A DNA stretch of 64,000 bases from Acanthochlamys bracteata (Eukaryota; Streptophyta; Magnoliopsida; Pandanales; Velloziaceae): NCBI GenBank assembly GCA_019914995.1, contig CM034143.1, positions 5,991,501 to 6,055,500 on the forward strand. Direction: 5' to 3'. A model generated the notes under the pieces. It saw only the letters and a program-made list of their open reading frames with translations, was not told the DNA's origin and did no database searches. This document shows positions 38,460 through 63,239 of this stretch, one piece after another; position 1 is the first letter of the stretch; each line of letters begins with the position of its first letter. The translations under genes were made by a program, and so were the position numbers.

Positions 38460-41400
38460 ATTTTCTGTTGACTAGAACACAGGCTTTTTGCACCAATAGA
38501 GTGGCTCAGTGGAAGAATATTGATCTGATGTACATGTAGAATCTGGAGAGCAGATAAGAGAAAACACAAATTAGAAGCACGTAGCATGAAAAGAAGTCTG
38601 TGTGCCAGACTGAAAATCAGCTAGACAATAATACATGCATGGTGTTCTACCAGTTACATAACTTCTCTTACTAAAGAAAGGCTATCTGCACTTATTCAAG
38701 ATGGCTTTGCTAATCTTTAAGACAGACTGTTATATTTCAAGAACTTCCAAGGCATATAAATGCATTGGCATAAGGGTCCAAGTACAGTGAAATTCACATT
38801 TATTGTCGACACCAAATCCTTGGATTAAATGAACAGATCATATTAGTAAATAAATTCATTTATTTGGAAATCGTGAGAGTATATGAATCAACCGCCTGCT
38901 AACTAGTCTGAAGATTTGCAAGCTGCATGATACCATTCATCGTATAACCAACTTTTAGGCTCTAACTAATATACATACCAATAAATTCCAAAGTCTAGAT
39001 GCTTGGGGTATATAGAGTCAATCATTCCACTCAGCATTTTTCTGCATACAGTTTCTTTCTTAAATTATAGGTAAGTAGTTTAGTTAGCTAAGGACCGAGC
39101 ACTCTCAACACAAAATCTCTAGCAGTTCGATTCACAGCCAAATCACAAGCAGACATGATATCCTTCATGAGGAGTAAATGCACAAATCTGTTCATGTTAG
39201 TATAAATCTTTAGCCCATGCACGTTCCTAGACTGAGCTTCTTACAATCACCTCCCTTAAAGTGGGTATCTCAAACTCATGCCACCTAATATCATCCATCT
39301 CACAGCAACTCCACCCTTTCATCAACTCATACAACTAGGCTTCAACTCAGTTAAGATTTTCCAGGAGCTCCTTTTTCAGTGACATTGGCGGTTACAATTC
39401 CAGGCTCTTTACTTTATTTCATGGATGCGAGCTAACATTCACAAAAACCACTTTCTGAACTTTTTTGGGAAGCAGAACCAATATAGGTCTTTAACTTCTT
39501 CACTCCACTGGTGGTTTTGCTTATTGATGAGCTCAATCCAACATGAAATATGATCTGAACATGGGTCGACTGTAACAAGAAGTTTAAGTGCAGCCTGGAT
39601 CTTATGGAGCTTGACAATTTCGGATCCATGTTCAAGTCTAAAGTGAAAGCTAAGTACAAATGGGCGTGCATCCATAGTTACATGTCAAAGAGATAATGTA
39701 CATGTACTTATAAAAAGTTATGAAGGTGCATTACAGCACCTCTTCCAGATGTCCTTTCCTTTGGGGAAAAGTCGACCAAGACAGGTACTTACAAAAGTCA
39801 CTGACTGAATTGCATCCACAAGGGATGACACGCTACGGCTTTAGGCTATTCATTACTACAGATTTTAGTGGAAAAAACCAAACTTCATTGAATATAAGAG
39901 ATTGTGAGATAGGACAAATCATATGCATATACATAAGTCCAAATCATGAGCATATACATAAGTCCTCAAACATCTATATACTCCAATTTTGACTATAAAG
40001 TTCTCCAATCGAAGTGCTGGGAGGGAATTCTGCTCTTAAGCATAGAAAATATAGGGACCCAAATGGTTGGCTTATTCCCCTTTAGTTCTACCATAATCTT
40101 GTAAACTTCAGGCCTCTAGAAGCATTTCAGTCTTGCACCATCTGAAAATCCAAGTGATCCTAGAATCTGCTCCTTTTACCTTGCACCCATACCTCACATG
40201 TTCTATTAGTTCAAACAAGAGTATTCCTATTTATCTACTGCATGAGAAGCTCCAATTTCCGATCCAGATTTCCAACAAATTTGTTGCAATAAAGATTGTA
40301 GGCTTCAGTACTTCCCTTAATTCCTATTGTATAAACATTTACAGAGATAGCTCAAAGCCCCATCGATCGAGAATTCGAGATGATAGTAGCACACAGCCTG
40401 GGGGGTAGGTGATGGTAGATGTCAACCTTACACATATACAAAATCCTCTGAGCCTGGAGAAACTTACTTAACAAAACAGTTTCTAGCTGTAAGTACAATT
40501 AAAATGTCATCGTGGTGATGGGATTGAGGGGCTTTTACGTTCCATACTGTAACCTAAAGCAATTTTGTTCTTCTCCTTGAAACCTTAGGTTCAAAATTTC
40601 ATGTGAATTTGGTTCAGTTGGCATACACCAAGCTAATTTAGTATTTTTGTCCATTTTTCTGAAGCATAACTTTCGGAATCAATTCTAAAACCTTCACTCT
40701 TTTCCATATATTGAGGTGTAGACTTTCTCTTTCGGGAAATGCATTGGTTTAACTTGCACTAGGGTAACTAGAATAGATAATAAATTCAGAGAATGCATGT
40801 CACCTCAAACCTTTAACAATGGTTTCTTTTCTAGGTCACAAGCAATTCCATATCTTCTGGTGACAAAGTACGGCCCAAAAAATACGACCGGTTGAGGTAC
40901 ATGCTCTCCAACATCTTGAATGCAACACTCAGTTGCAATACTAAATAAGCATTTTATTCTCTACATTGCCCATAGAAACCAACTCAATCTTCAAATAAAA
41001 AATCAACGCAACATCAAAGCTTCCCAGATCTACAATCTAGCTCCGAAAATTTGATAGAACAGTATATTACCTGCAAAGATGAACTTAATCCCTACAAGAG
41101 CATCCCCAAGCCTTTGCCAAGTTCATTGGTACCATGTTTCTTCTGCTCGAACAGAAGGCAGCTGCTTCGCCGGCGTCGACCCCGCCGGAGATGAGAAGAT
41201 AAGTTCAAAATGATGAGAAATGAGCTAGTGCCACTTCTAGTATTAGAGAAGAAAGAAAGAGGAAAAAATGGAAAAGCTTGTTTTCTGCTTCCGTGTTTCT
41301 TAGACCAGCACTGAACTAGAGCTTCTTCTTCATCACTGCCTCTATGGTTATAGAGAACCAAGGAGAATTCTTGGGCTACCTAGGCCCGTAGGCCCATAAC

Positions 41401-41588
41401 AGCCCAGCCTAGTTTAAAATACGTCCATTAAAGAGTGATTTGTAATAAAATTAACATCACGGCGTGCTTTTAGAAAACCTCCCCGGACACAAACTAGCCG
41501 CATTTTCTTTGCTGTTAATTACAGAGAAGACGGTATTGGAAAGGCTTCAACTGCTTCACTGATACAAAATCGAACGAGCTTCTCAACT
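38460..41588. other. Probable long leader intron and promoter of the PWWP-like gene; start of next gene
   Basis: If the leader exon at about 41072-41360 (minus strand, TATA-like CTATAAC upstream) is real, most of this stretch is one intron of about 2.5 kb. I saw no PWWP exon, tRNA or intact transposon. The last 200 bp are upstream of the RWDD1-like pseudogene. Confidence 0.4.
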
Positions 41589-44348
41589 ATGGCAGGTATT
41601 AAAAGAAATAAGTACATTTTTTTGGTTTGTTTGATTTTTGTTGATATTTTTTATTCGATTTGTTTTAATTTGAAAGTTAAACGAAAGGTTGTGCTAATGG
41701 GTGCTGCAGATTACTTGCAGGAGCAAGAAATGGTCTTCCAAGAAGTAATTTACGGCCATCTATGATAGGTTCACTGATGATATAAGACACAATCATGTTT
41801 AATGCTGATTATCTGTTCAGCTGTTTTACACTGTAGAAATTATGGCTTGCAGGCATCAGAAAACCTTGGTATGGCAATGATTTACAAACTTGTTACATCT
41901 GCTAAAGAATATTTAACTGAGATGTATGGGCGCCGATGAGCTTGAGGAGTCTGATGCTGTTAAAGAAGAGGTAAGCCAATTTCACTATTATTTTTAAGTC
42001 TACAGCATTTTGAGTATGCTTACTTTGAGGTACTACTTTTGCTGCCATCTGGACTATTGCATAGTGGTATTTTCCTGCCAAATTTCCAAAATGCTGATAT
42101 TTATCCAACTTTTGTTATACCTCTAATGCATCTAAATCATATACATACGGAGCATACATAAGAAGGTTTAAGGCTCCTGTGCGCTACAATGGGGTATTGG
42201 TTTTTGTCTGTGTATCCTTGATGCAATTGCTCTCAAATTGCTCTCTTACAAAATGAAGCACTCAGAGATATAGAGACAAAATTGCGTTAGTTGTTGGTTT
42301 AGTCGTAGTAGCCTTCTCTGTATGATGGAAACTTGGCCTAAAGGGCATCCTTACGGCTGTTTACTAATCTCAAAAGGGGCAACAAAGGGTCAAATAGGAT
42401 CCAATTGCACCGTTCATCTAGCTAGGCTACTTAGCTGGACCATTCAGCACAATTTATGAGATTCTTCTTCAGTTAATTTTATCTAATTCCAACTTTAGAT
42501 TGATTGCAAACCTATATCCAGGCACCAAGAAAGAGAGGTGTGTGTACTGTCCCTTTGTTGTCTATGATTGTCCAGCTAGATGGTCCTGATGCTTCTGAGG
42601 AATCTTTTGAAATCTCCAAGAAAGGTGGAAAACCTCTGTAATCAACAACCAATGGCATTCGTATTTGAGGCATTTAGCAAGGAAACCATTAACATTATTT
42701 AGTTTCAATAGATGAAGAGATTGTTCAGTATTTCTTGAAATGACACGGTGTCTGTGCCACAAGATTATCACCCATTAACTGAAATTTACTTGTTTCAGCT
42801 TGTAGAGATTTTTCAATTGAGCACAAGGAATTGTTATTCCTTTGGTTCAATAAGATGATATGTTGAAGTTATTGATGGTATGGTTCTTTCTATTTGCTTG
42901 GAGTTCTGGAAGAATAATTTCTACTGGATATAGTCATAGGATTTCATCTTTTATGCATGTGTCTCGAATTTATTGCTCAAGAGTGTTAACCTGAAAATAC
43001 TTCCAGAATAACAAGCTTCATATAGGTTCTGAATATGTCACCTTAGAGTGAAACAGATTTTGTGATGGCAAAAATGGCAGCTCTCTACTGGATCATTCTT
43101 AGCAAGCCTAGGAGCTACTTATTTAATGACTGTGATTGCAAGTAATGTCTTGTGTTGTTCTTGTTAAAGTATCCATCCTACTAATATAGATCAATAAGCT
43201 AAGCTAATTTATTGACTTCTTGGACTGCAAAACATGTTTTAATCTACATCTTTGGCTAACTAGAGTGATATTTACCTTGAATTTACAGGTCCCCCATGGT
43301 GAAGCAGTTACAGTTGAATCATTTCTTGCTTGGAGAGAACGATTTGAAGCTGAGTTAGCACTTGAAAGAGCCAAGTGAGCATGAATTTAATAAATGATTG
43401 CTCTGAGTCATTACTCTCTTCAATGGACAGCATGGCCATATGGGATCGTGCATTACTATTTAATATACTACTCTGAGGCGATAGTTATGATGTCATGTTG
43501 ATAGAATGTAGGGTCCCCGTAGGAGAGGCAGACATGTTTTATTTGGAGCGAGCTTATGTCTTTGATTAAGTTGATAGGTTTAACCAATCCAGCAGTGATC
43601 TATATTTCGTATTTCGTTCTCTAAATTTTCTTGTTCCTTAAAGTTAATTCTTCTTTGACTATAACTGCTGTGGTATATTCTCAGTCAGGTGGCCATACAA
43701 CTTTCGGATATTTTGAATTGGAGTAAATATGAATATGTAATTGGAGTGTACAGCCTTATTGCCTTAATGTGATCCCTAAGAGTAATGGTCATTGATATTT
43801 TGTTTTCAATTATTCAGACTAATGCCAGAGTCAGCACTTACTGTACCTAGGGACAGAAACTGCCAGGAAGAATGGTTTGAGAGTGGAAGAGCTGCAGCGG
43901 TGACGTTTGTGCTTGTGCTTATTTCCACATGCAGAAATAAGCTTCCATGATTTTCTTCCTCATTTATGGAGTTCTTGTCGTATTGGTTGTTTTGTGAAGC
44001 TTCGTCACGAAAGTGAACATAGATATTGTGTTATAAGTTCCTTTGTGTTCCTTTTAGCAAGAGATCTCTAGATAACATCTTCACTTGCATTCTTATTTTT
44101 CAGAAAGGTGCTACTGCAGTTGCTGAGGAATCCGAGGAAGAGGAGGACATTGATTTTGATGATGACTTCGAAGGTGTATACTTTTCTTACCAAGAGAACT
44201 CATTAGAAGCTCAGCACTCTTCCAAAACATACAATTGATATCTTTTTTCTCACAAGTAGCATCTTCTGTTTGTTGTCCGAGAATCACAGATGATGAAGAA
44301 GATATGCTTGAGCATTATTTGGCAGAGAAATCCGACAGGCCAGCTTAA
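41589..44348 (+). pseudogene. Decayed RWDD1/GIR2-like gene lacking the RWD core
   Basis: Recognisable exon blocks in order: 41589-41595 plus 41710-41733 (MADYLQEQEM), 41853-41970 (ASENLGMAMIYKLVTSAKEY), 43289-43374 (VPHGEAVTVESFLAWRERFEAE), 43818-43899 (LMPESALTVP, then WFESGRA), 44104-44173 (acidic EESEEEEDIDFDDDFE) and 44290-44348 (DDEEDMLEHYLAEKSD). Intact RWDD1-type proteins partner DRG GTPases and bind GCN1-like factors. Here the sequence between EQEM and ASENL, about 100 residues forming the RWD domain core, is missing, and the frame after EQEM soon stops. An extra base near 41930 shifts the frame within the second block. Splice sites are largely kept, so this is a duplicated gene that decayed in place. 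Confidence 0.85.
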
Positions 44349-46459
44349 GGATCCAGGATGTGAAAATGAAAAAAATTTGGACTTCCAACTGTGGATCCAC
44401 TTCAAGGTGCTCTAGTGTTGAACACCAAGCTCAAATGTATGCTTCTCAAAATCATAATTCCCGACTGTACTAATCTATTTATTGGAGATCAAACGAATTG
44501 TACTAATCTAGTGTTGAACACCAAGTCATTAATGGTACTGCACAATATAACATTCATCAAACGAATATGATAGTGATGCGGACTGATCAGGCAAATTTCT
44601 CTTTTTATTTTTAAAAAAATTTTAGTATAACTTATTTCTTAAAGAATTGTGCGAATGTAGCTCTAGCGACTGATCATGTTGGTTCCTCCTGATTTGTTAG
44701 TACTCGTATTAATAATTGAAGTGCATATTCTTGGAGAGTTTCTTTTGTATTCTTTTGAGGAACTTAGGGGTGATAATATGAGTTAATAGGTCAATTTCGG
44801 ATCAATCTATATAATAATCGGGTCAAAATTATTCAATTTTAATTCAACCTATTTATTTATATGGATCAAAATTATCAACCCTTAACCCAACTTATTTATA
44901 ATCGGGTCAAATTCGGGTCGACCTATTTAATAATTAAATTATTAAATAAAATTATAAATATTAATTTAAATTATATATATATATATATTATTAATTTAAT
45001 ATATTTAAAAGAAAAATATTAATTTTGACAAAATTTATAAATTAAATAAAATTTAGTTAAAATTAAGATAAATTTAAAATATATATATACAAATTAAATC
45101 CAAATTTTTTGCTAATTTTTTTTAATTATTAAGTAATATATATTATATAAATAGTTATATGGGTTAAACGGATCAATTTCGGGTCAATTCGAATCCATTT
45201 AAATTTTTAGAATTATTTTTGGGTCAATCCGAAATCGATCCGAATCCGAATAAAGTTTGATCCGAATCCGACCTTTTCGAATCGGTTTTGGATCAGATTT
45301 TCGGATCGGATCGAAATTTGCCACCATAGAGGAACTTATGTACCGAGCTTAGACCTTTGTAGTGATTTAACAGAATATCTTTTTCCTGTGTAGTAATATC
45401 ACTCTTTTTGCTCTTATTTCTATATCCTAATAAAGTAATAAGATTACTAACAGCATAGAAGCTGTGGTTCGGCATTACTTATGATGCATAGAGAATGCAA
45501 TACAATACTACTTACGACTTGCTTGTGCTTGTGGGGAATGATCCGTAAGTGAGTTTGTGAGATGGAAATTTTGTTGAAATGACCTGACACGAATGGTGTG
45601 TTTATTGTATTATTAAATTTATTTTTTTAAATAAGTTTGAAATTAAAAATAAGTTTAATAAAAAATAAAATTTAATGTTGATTTATATTAAAAGTGAGTT
45701 TAAAAGTAAATTTTTGTTTTAAAATTTGATTTTTTAAGTAAATTCTTGCAAAGGAAATTTAGTTTAAAATTTATATTTGTTTTAGTTTAAAAGTGAGTTA
45801 AAAGTTAAAAATAAATTTGAAAAAAATGTGAATTTATAGTGTAGATAAACAAGCCCAAAACATAACTTTATAAGTACCAAATAAACAAAGATTTAAAAGA
45901 AAATAATAATAACATAGTTTTGTTTCACGCTGCACGTTATATATGTGCTGATGGAATTACATGAAATAACGAATTACCACTTACACAAAGCATCTGCTAG
46001 AGGTGAAACAAATAATAGTTCACTCAAGACGGTAACGCATGTCGAACTTTGATTTATATTAACTTTGAATTGCGAGTAAAATTACAAAGAAATAAATAAA
46101 TACAACTCATAATACAAATATACAACCGGGCTCGGTATGCATACAATCTCCAGATGTCAAATTTAATACCTCAGAAATTAAACAACCATCCGAAGCCCTT
46201 ACCTAAATACTGCTTTTATTTATATTTTATTTTTAGCTACAAATTTCCTCAGAACCATTCCAATATGTACCATTTTACAAAACGACAATATTCTGGTGTT
46301 CTTTGATGGACCAGTGACTGCAATAACAATATCCACAGTAAACGGGCATTTGAGGCCCTCAACCGAGTATCTTCTATCGTATCAAAGCACACAGGGTCCA
46401 TCAACAGCAACAATACCTATGCCATTGCCAATGCGTTTTGTTTCACAAAACTCTCTGAG
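44349..46459. other. Intergenic, repeat-rich region
   Basis: Holds a repeat rich in GGGTCAA / GATCCGAA words (44768-45335) and an AT-rich block at about 45595-45860 with GTGTGTTTATTG at the left and GATAAACAAGCCC at the right, resembling the MITE family in the polyubiquitin intron. The rest, up to 46459, should include the 3' UTR of the GDH-like gene. No gene was recognised. Confidence 0.45.
44768..45335. mobile_element. Non-autonomous repeat with GGGTCAA-rich ends
   Basis: Left part begins GGGGTGATAATATGAGTT and contains several TCGGGTCAA-type words; the right part has GGTCAATCCG, ATCCGAATCCGA and ends near AAATTTGCCACC, roughly the inverted counterpart of the start. A long AT-rich centre includes an (AT)n run near 44975. 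Such G/C-word-bounded repeats are common plant DNA-transposon derivatives; the class is inferred. Confidence 0.45.
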
Positions 46460-53932
<7,473 letters not shown>

Positions 53933-56328
53933 CTCAAACAACAGCAATTCTCTTACCTTCGCCTCACTATCTCTATCTAGCCTTCTACAAATCCATTCAA
54001 ACCGTAAAATTCCCCATTTCTTCGATTCAAAAGATTAACTGCTTAGCCTGTCGATCAATCAAGCAAACCAATCGAAGAAAACACTAGAATAAATTACAAA
54101 TAGTAACAACTACAACAACAAATCTGCAGCTCTCGTTGTCGTTGGGAGACTGAAAAGTGTGTAAAATTTTGTGCCCCGGAAAGAAGTTAAACAACATATC
54201 TTTTTTCTTTTTTAGGATCTTCTGGCTCGCTCGTTGTGCAGTTGCGCCCAATCTGGCTCAGTCCTGTGGGCCCTACAGTCAGTGTGTTTGATGAGCTCAA
54301 CTAGGTTCTCGGTAAAAAATGGAACCGGGCTCGGCTCAGTCTGTTTAGACGCGTTTGGCATTCTATATTTGTGAGTTGTGACTTAGTAATATATGGCGAT
54401 AATTATAGTATTAGTTTTTATATTAAAAAATAATTTTATAGATTTATATAATTTTTTAAAATTTTAAAGATATAGATAATTATAAAATGAAAAATGGTTT
54501 CGTAAAAGTGATGTTTGATAAGAAATAAAATTCGATAAAAATAGAAATTGAAGTTAAACTTAAAACACGTGAAATAAATTTTAAAATTAAAATTTGATAG
54601 AAGTGAAATTTAACATAGAAGCGAAAGTAAATTTCGGAATGATAGTTGATATATAGAGTGATCGAGTTTAAGTTTTTGAGAAAGAAACTGAAATTCATTA
54701 AAATATACTCTAGCGTTATGAGTGCTTATAAAAAATACATCTTTAAAATAAAAAGTAGTTTTGTCATATTTTGAAAAAGAAGTAATATTTTTTCACTTAA
54801 AAAAATAAAAATAAAAAATAATAAAGTTTACGATATAGAATTTTTTTATATTTTCTAAAATTTTATATAAATTTTATAAAATATTATAAAAAATTTATTG
54901 AAAAATATCAAGTTGAAAAGTTGATAAATATCCTAGAATGCACAACCAAACATGTTAACTCAAAGAACTCCCAATATAATTTGGGGCTATTTGAAAGTAT
55001 TTGTAAAATAAATTTTCTGAGATAGAAAATATTTTCATTCTATTTTAATAAATAAGCATTACTATTTTGACCTCAGTAAAATAATAAAAATAAATAAAAA
55101 CATTTTACGATGTAAACTTTTTTCATACTTTTTAAAATTTAAATAAATTTTATAAATTATTGTAAAAAATTTATTAAATGTTCGGTTTGCTTCTCAATGA
55201 GCTGCGTATTAGCACTAGTGTATCTAACTTTATTTATGTTTCTTTTGGACAAAACTAATTTAATTATTTGAAAAAGATTTAATTCATAATCCAATATTAA
55301 TTACACTAAAATTATACAAATTAAAAATCAATATTACTTTTTTATTAAAAAAGTTTACATCCCATAGTGCAGTTTTTCTAAAAAAGGAGAAAATCCTACC
55401 GATGTACTAGCCGTTCTTAATTGAATACATCTATCAAAGAAATACATTGGACGGTCGTAATGATAACTGCACAGTGAGCCTATTTTTTCAGACCGCCTTC
55501 TTCACGTACGTCAAATCGGTGGCTCGCTTCAATTTCTGGACCTATTTTTCGCAGAAACGAATAGTCCATCTCAAACAATACGGTCCAAATTTTGTGGATC
55601 ATTTTGGACTAAAATTATAATTTATTTCACTTTAATTGTTATTTATATTTTTTAAGAAAATTTATAGAATATATTATATATTTTTTAAATTTAAATAAAT
55701 TCTACATAACAAAATAATAATAATATTATTTTTTAAAAATAAAAAATAAAACTTATTTTAAAATATATTTTATTTCAAAAGCCTCTTTTTATTCCGGTAC
55801 TATTGCGAACATACAATATGTTAACACCCGTATGTCTATCCGTATTTACGTTCCAGCCATTATTTGTAATCGCTACAGTTTCGTATAAACTGTTTAGGAC
55901 TAAGAAATTAAATTGTAATATATAAACCTACCGAGAGCGCTTATTCAATTACCTTCGATTTGCACTAGAAAAAAACCCTAGCAGAAGCTGATAGAGATAG
56001 GGATTAGGAAGAAAAGCTTCGGTTCTCCTCCGCCTGCAGCTACCTACAGGTGCTAAACCCTAGAAATTTAGGAATTAGGAAACTCTCCGGATTTCAATTT
56101 CCCCAATTTCAAACCGATCTAGAAACCCTTTTGTAGACATTAGGCTCTAGCCGGTTTTATTATCAGTTGTTTGTCTTGCAGTCGCCTGCACACTTGAAAT
56201 CTTCAAGAATTAACACCTAATTTTCCATCACGGATTCAAGTAAGTTCTTCGGAAGTTTGATTGTGTTTTTTGATTGATTTGTGGTGGATTTCGTCTAACT
56301 CGGATTGGATTTTTGTTGGTGAAAAGCG
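53933..56328. other. Intergenic region between divergent GDH-like and UAP56 genes
   Basis: The GDH-like 5' UTR and promoter should lie at about 53933-54200. From 54355 to 54955 is a repeat-like AT-rich block bounded by GCGTTTGGCATTCT and AGAATGCACAACCAAACATG (imperfect inverted ends). More AT-rich DNA follows to 55750. About 55960-56328 looks like the UAP56 leader, with candidate leader-intron donors CTACAG|GTGCTA near 56048 and TTCAA|GTAAGT near 56239. Confidence 0.45.
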
Positions 56329-60365
<4,037 letters not shown>

Positions 60366-62200
60366 TAATTGCGTCTTGTCCAAATTTTGACTAGCCCTGC
60401 TTTCCCTTGTAATGATACTCTTAAGTGTTGTATGCCTAGTTTCTTTCAAAACCCCTATGGCATTGTCCAAGCATGAATATGTCAGATCTTGCAGGAGTTA
60501 TTTTCTATCTTTTGCATGTGGCTAAATATTGCAGACGCTGGTGCATTTGGTCTTATGTAGTCCGATTTGAATTGCAGTGCCATCTTGAGGTTCCAGGTTG
60601 GAGTACTACTAACTAGGTGATCCTTGTCAACCCATGATGATCCTTGGTGGGATGCCCACGTCGGCTGAGGGGTTATCATTACTTCTGGTAGCTTCCATTG
60701 GAAAGCCACAGACTTCTGTTCTCTTTACAATTTACAACTGTTATTCAGAAAACACTGTGCGCTTTTGTTTGTAGGAGCTCAGAATGCCCATGCTTTGTAT
60801 TTTATTGTCTAATGCACTATGCTACATTTGAATGCGTTTGCCTGTATATTCAGTAGGAATTGGTATCATATTTTGATGGCTTTGTTTCATTGCTATCTAT
60901 GGAAATTTGGAGCCATGGGTTAGAGGGAGTAATTTATTTCTTGTATCTTGTTCAATGTCGCATATATCGAACCAGATAAGCTTTCTGTTTCTTTAAACAT
61001 GTTTGGATGATCTAGGGGGCGTTTGGTTCTCCGTTTCATAAGCAGCTTATCTGCTTTTTTCAATTTTTTTTTATTTCATATTTTTCAATACATATTTTAT
61101 AAGTATATAAAAAATTTATTTAAAAATTTAGAAAGTGTAAAAAAATTTTACGAAGTGAGATTTTTTTATTGCATATTTTTTTTTTTTGAAGTAAAAAAAA
61201 TAGAGTTCGTTTTTTAAAAAAGACAAATATACTTTCTATTTTACAAAAGTTTTATTTCATAAGCAATCTCAAACGCCCCTATTCTATCATACAAAAGCAA
61301 TTCTTGTTTTTTTATTTATTAATGTGATAACAGTTCTTTGGTTACTTGATTTGGGATTCTGGTGGGAGGATTTTCTTTCTTCTTGTTCCAGTAGATTGTT
61401 GATTGTCATTTGGAATTTCTTGTTTGTCTTCATTAAACTCGCATACAGATTTACACCTTACACATCTGAAGGTGCTATATTGTAGGCTCTTCATTGCTTT
61501 TTTTCCTTCATACATTGCATTCTAGTATAAGTATTCACAATGGGTGGGGATAAGAGCACCCCACTTTTAGAGGCATCTTAGGGCATCTTTTTTAAAAAGA
61601 TGCATAAAAAATTTTAATTCAATTGGATCATAAATTAATTTCTATTAAATTTTTTGATCAAAATGACAAAAAAAAAAAAATATTTTTATCAAATTTTATT
61701 ATTTATATCATTTGATCAAACACTGGATTGAAATTGATTTGTATTCTGATTGATTTGAAATTTTGTTAATATATTTTTTACTAATAGTTTTTCATATCTA
61801 ACGTTGGAGATTGAATTTGAAACTTTAAATTGAAAAGGATGCCCCCTATCCCCATCCATTCACAATATATATTTACTTTACAAAAGTATAAAGGTATTTT
61901 TTTGCTATCATCTCATATCTTCAACTAGTACATGCTACATATGCTTGAAATGTTACCTCTCTCTCATTCACCAACTTAGAGATTCACATAACTCAAATTT
62001 TATGTGGCAGACGATATAGATACGGCCTACATTGAACATAGCACATTGACATCGTCGAACGACCATCTTATCACTTCAGTAAATCATGTCAAAAATAGTT
62101 TCTATCGAGCTAAACAATAATGAAAAAATCAATATTTTTGGGGTTCCTGAATGAGGACACTGGCTACAAAAGGGCACTCAAAAAGTTGACACATCTGTGC
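60366..62200. other. UAP56 3' UTR, intergenic DNA and UBP 3' UTR
   Basis: Contains a MITE (61015-61279) and an AT-rich block near 61600-61850. The segment before 62200 should be the 3' UTR of the minus-strand UBP gene. No other gene was recognised. Confidence 0.4.
61015..61279. mobile_element. MITE with GGGGGCGTTTGG ends
   Basis: Left end GGGGGCGTTTGGTTCTCCGT and right end AATCTCAAACGCCCC are inverted repeats; a second inverted pair, TTTCATAAGCA inside both ends, continues the arms. The interior is poly-T/AT-rich. Flanks CTA and TAT allow a 2-bp TA duplication, not proven. Confidence 0.7.
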
Positions 62201-63239
62201 TCAGATAACACAAGCCTTGTACATACATATGTATGCCATGTGCCAGTCACCTGCCGAGATAAATTCAAGAACAACATAAGCACATGTACAGCTCGAGTAT
62301 CTTGCATAATTTTACACAGAAATTTCTAGTATGGCAAATAAAACCTCAAGACCATAAATGATCACTTGAATAGAGATTCATGAATCATATACATAGTCTT
62401 AGAAGCCAATGCTTGGTACAGGCGGAACACATTATATTTGGTCAGTTAAGTCAATGAATTCTGATCGACATAACCGACATAAACATCTGAATAACTTCAT
62501 GATGTTACTTCTGAAGTTCTGATCAACATGCTTGGCAACACATAGATAGCACACTGAATGTTAATTAGTGTGTTTAAACCTAAAGTTCAATGTATGTCAC
62601 AAGCTTAAAGAAACTGGCCAAAACCATCACACAGACTCTTCAATTCTCATCATAATAGTTGTGTCATTGAAGATGACAACATGTGATATCACATTGTGTG
62701 TATACCTATAGCGCATCAAGAGCTATAAGAAAAACAGATAAGATTATCTAAGCCTCATGCTCTTGTGACATCGAAGTCCAATATTTCAAATGCAAGGTAG
62801 TGGTCTCTCTCTACATATATAGCTCACTAATTAATTTGACAATTGCATGTAAGCATCACTTGTAGCCTGACAACCGGTAGAAAAGATGACAAATACTGGT
62901 TTGAAAGAAATATACAGACCCTAACTCAGTGTTGAGGATTCTCACCTCCACCAGAGAGCTTTGAGATGTCTTCTTCTCTCTGCAGGATTGGATTATCATC
63001 ATCGTACTGAATCCACTTTCCTGATGGTGTTGTGTGAATTATTTTACACCATGCTCAACGTAAGCCACCAAACTTTAAGAGGATAAAGTCATGTAAAGAA
63101 ACTGAGAAACTGTGGTTACCACTTTCTTGTTTCACCCAAGAAACATAATGACCAGAGTCCGCACTCCTCCCCTTGTGAGTCAAAACAGCTACTAGGTCAT
63201 AAATCCCAGTCAACTGTGCCTTCTTTTCAGAGGAACCAG
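62201..63239 (-). CDS. Ubiquitin carboxyl-terminal hydrolase 6/7-like, 3' exons only
   Basis: Three minus-strand exons are recognised: 63239-63120, 63020-62946 and 62250-62201, in frame across junctions. They encode AGSSEKKAQLTGIYDLVAVL, then the catalytic histidine box GRSADSGHYVSWVKQESGKW, IQYDDDN, REEDISKLSGGGDWHMAYIC, and end MYKACVI. This is the C-terminal end of the USP domain of the proteasome-associated UBP6/UBP7 (USP14/Ubp6) family, which removes ubiquitin from proteasome substrates. The family's N-terminal ubiquitin-like domain and the catalytic cysteine would lie beyond the right edge, so the gene is partial here. The last exon is only 50 nt and lies about 700 bp from the previous one. 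Confidence 0.9.

Noticed and set aside
39432-39675. Two overlapping minus-strand frames of about 78 residues in the PWWP-like leader intron.
   Set aside because: No recognisable domain, no clear splice context, and two competing frames over the same DNA.
41092-41361. 89-residue minus-strand frame (contains GSDEEEALVQCWSKKHG).
   Set aside because: It resembles no family I know, includes low-complexity UTR-like sequence, and fits better as a non-coding leader exon upstream of the PWWP-like gene.
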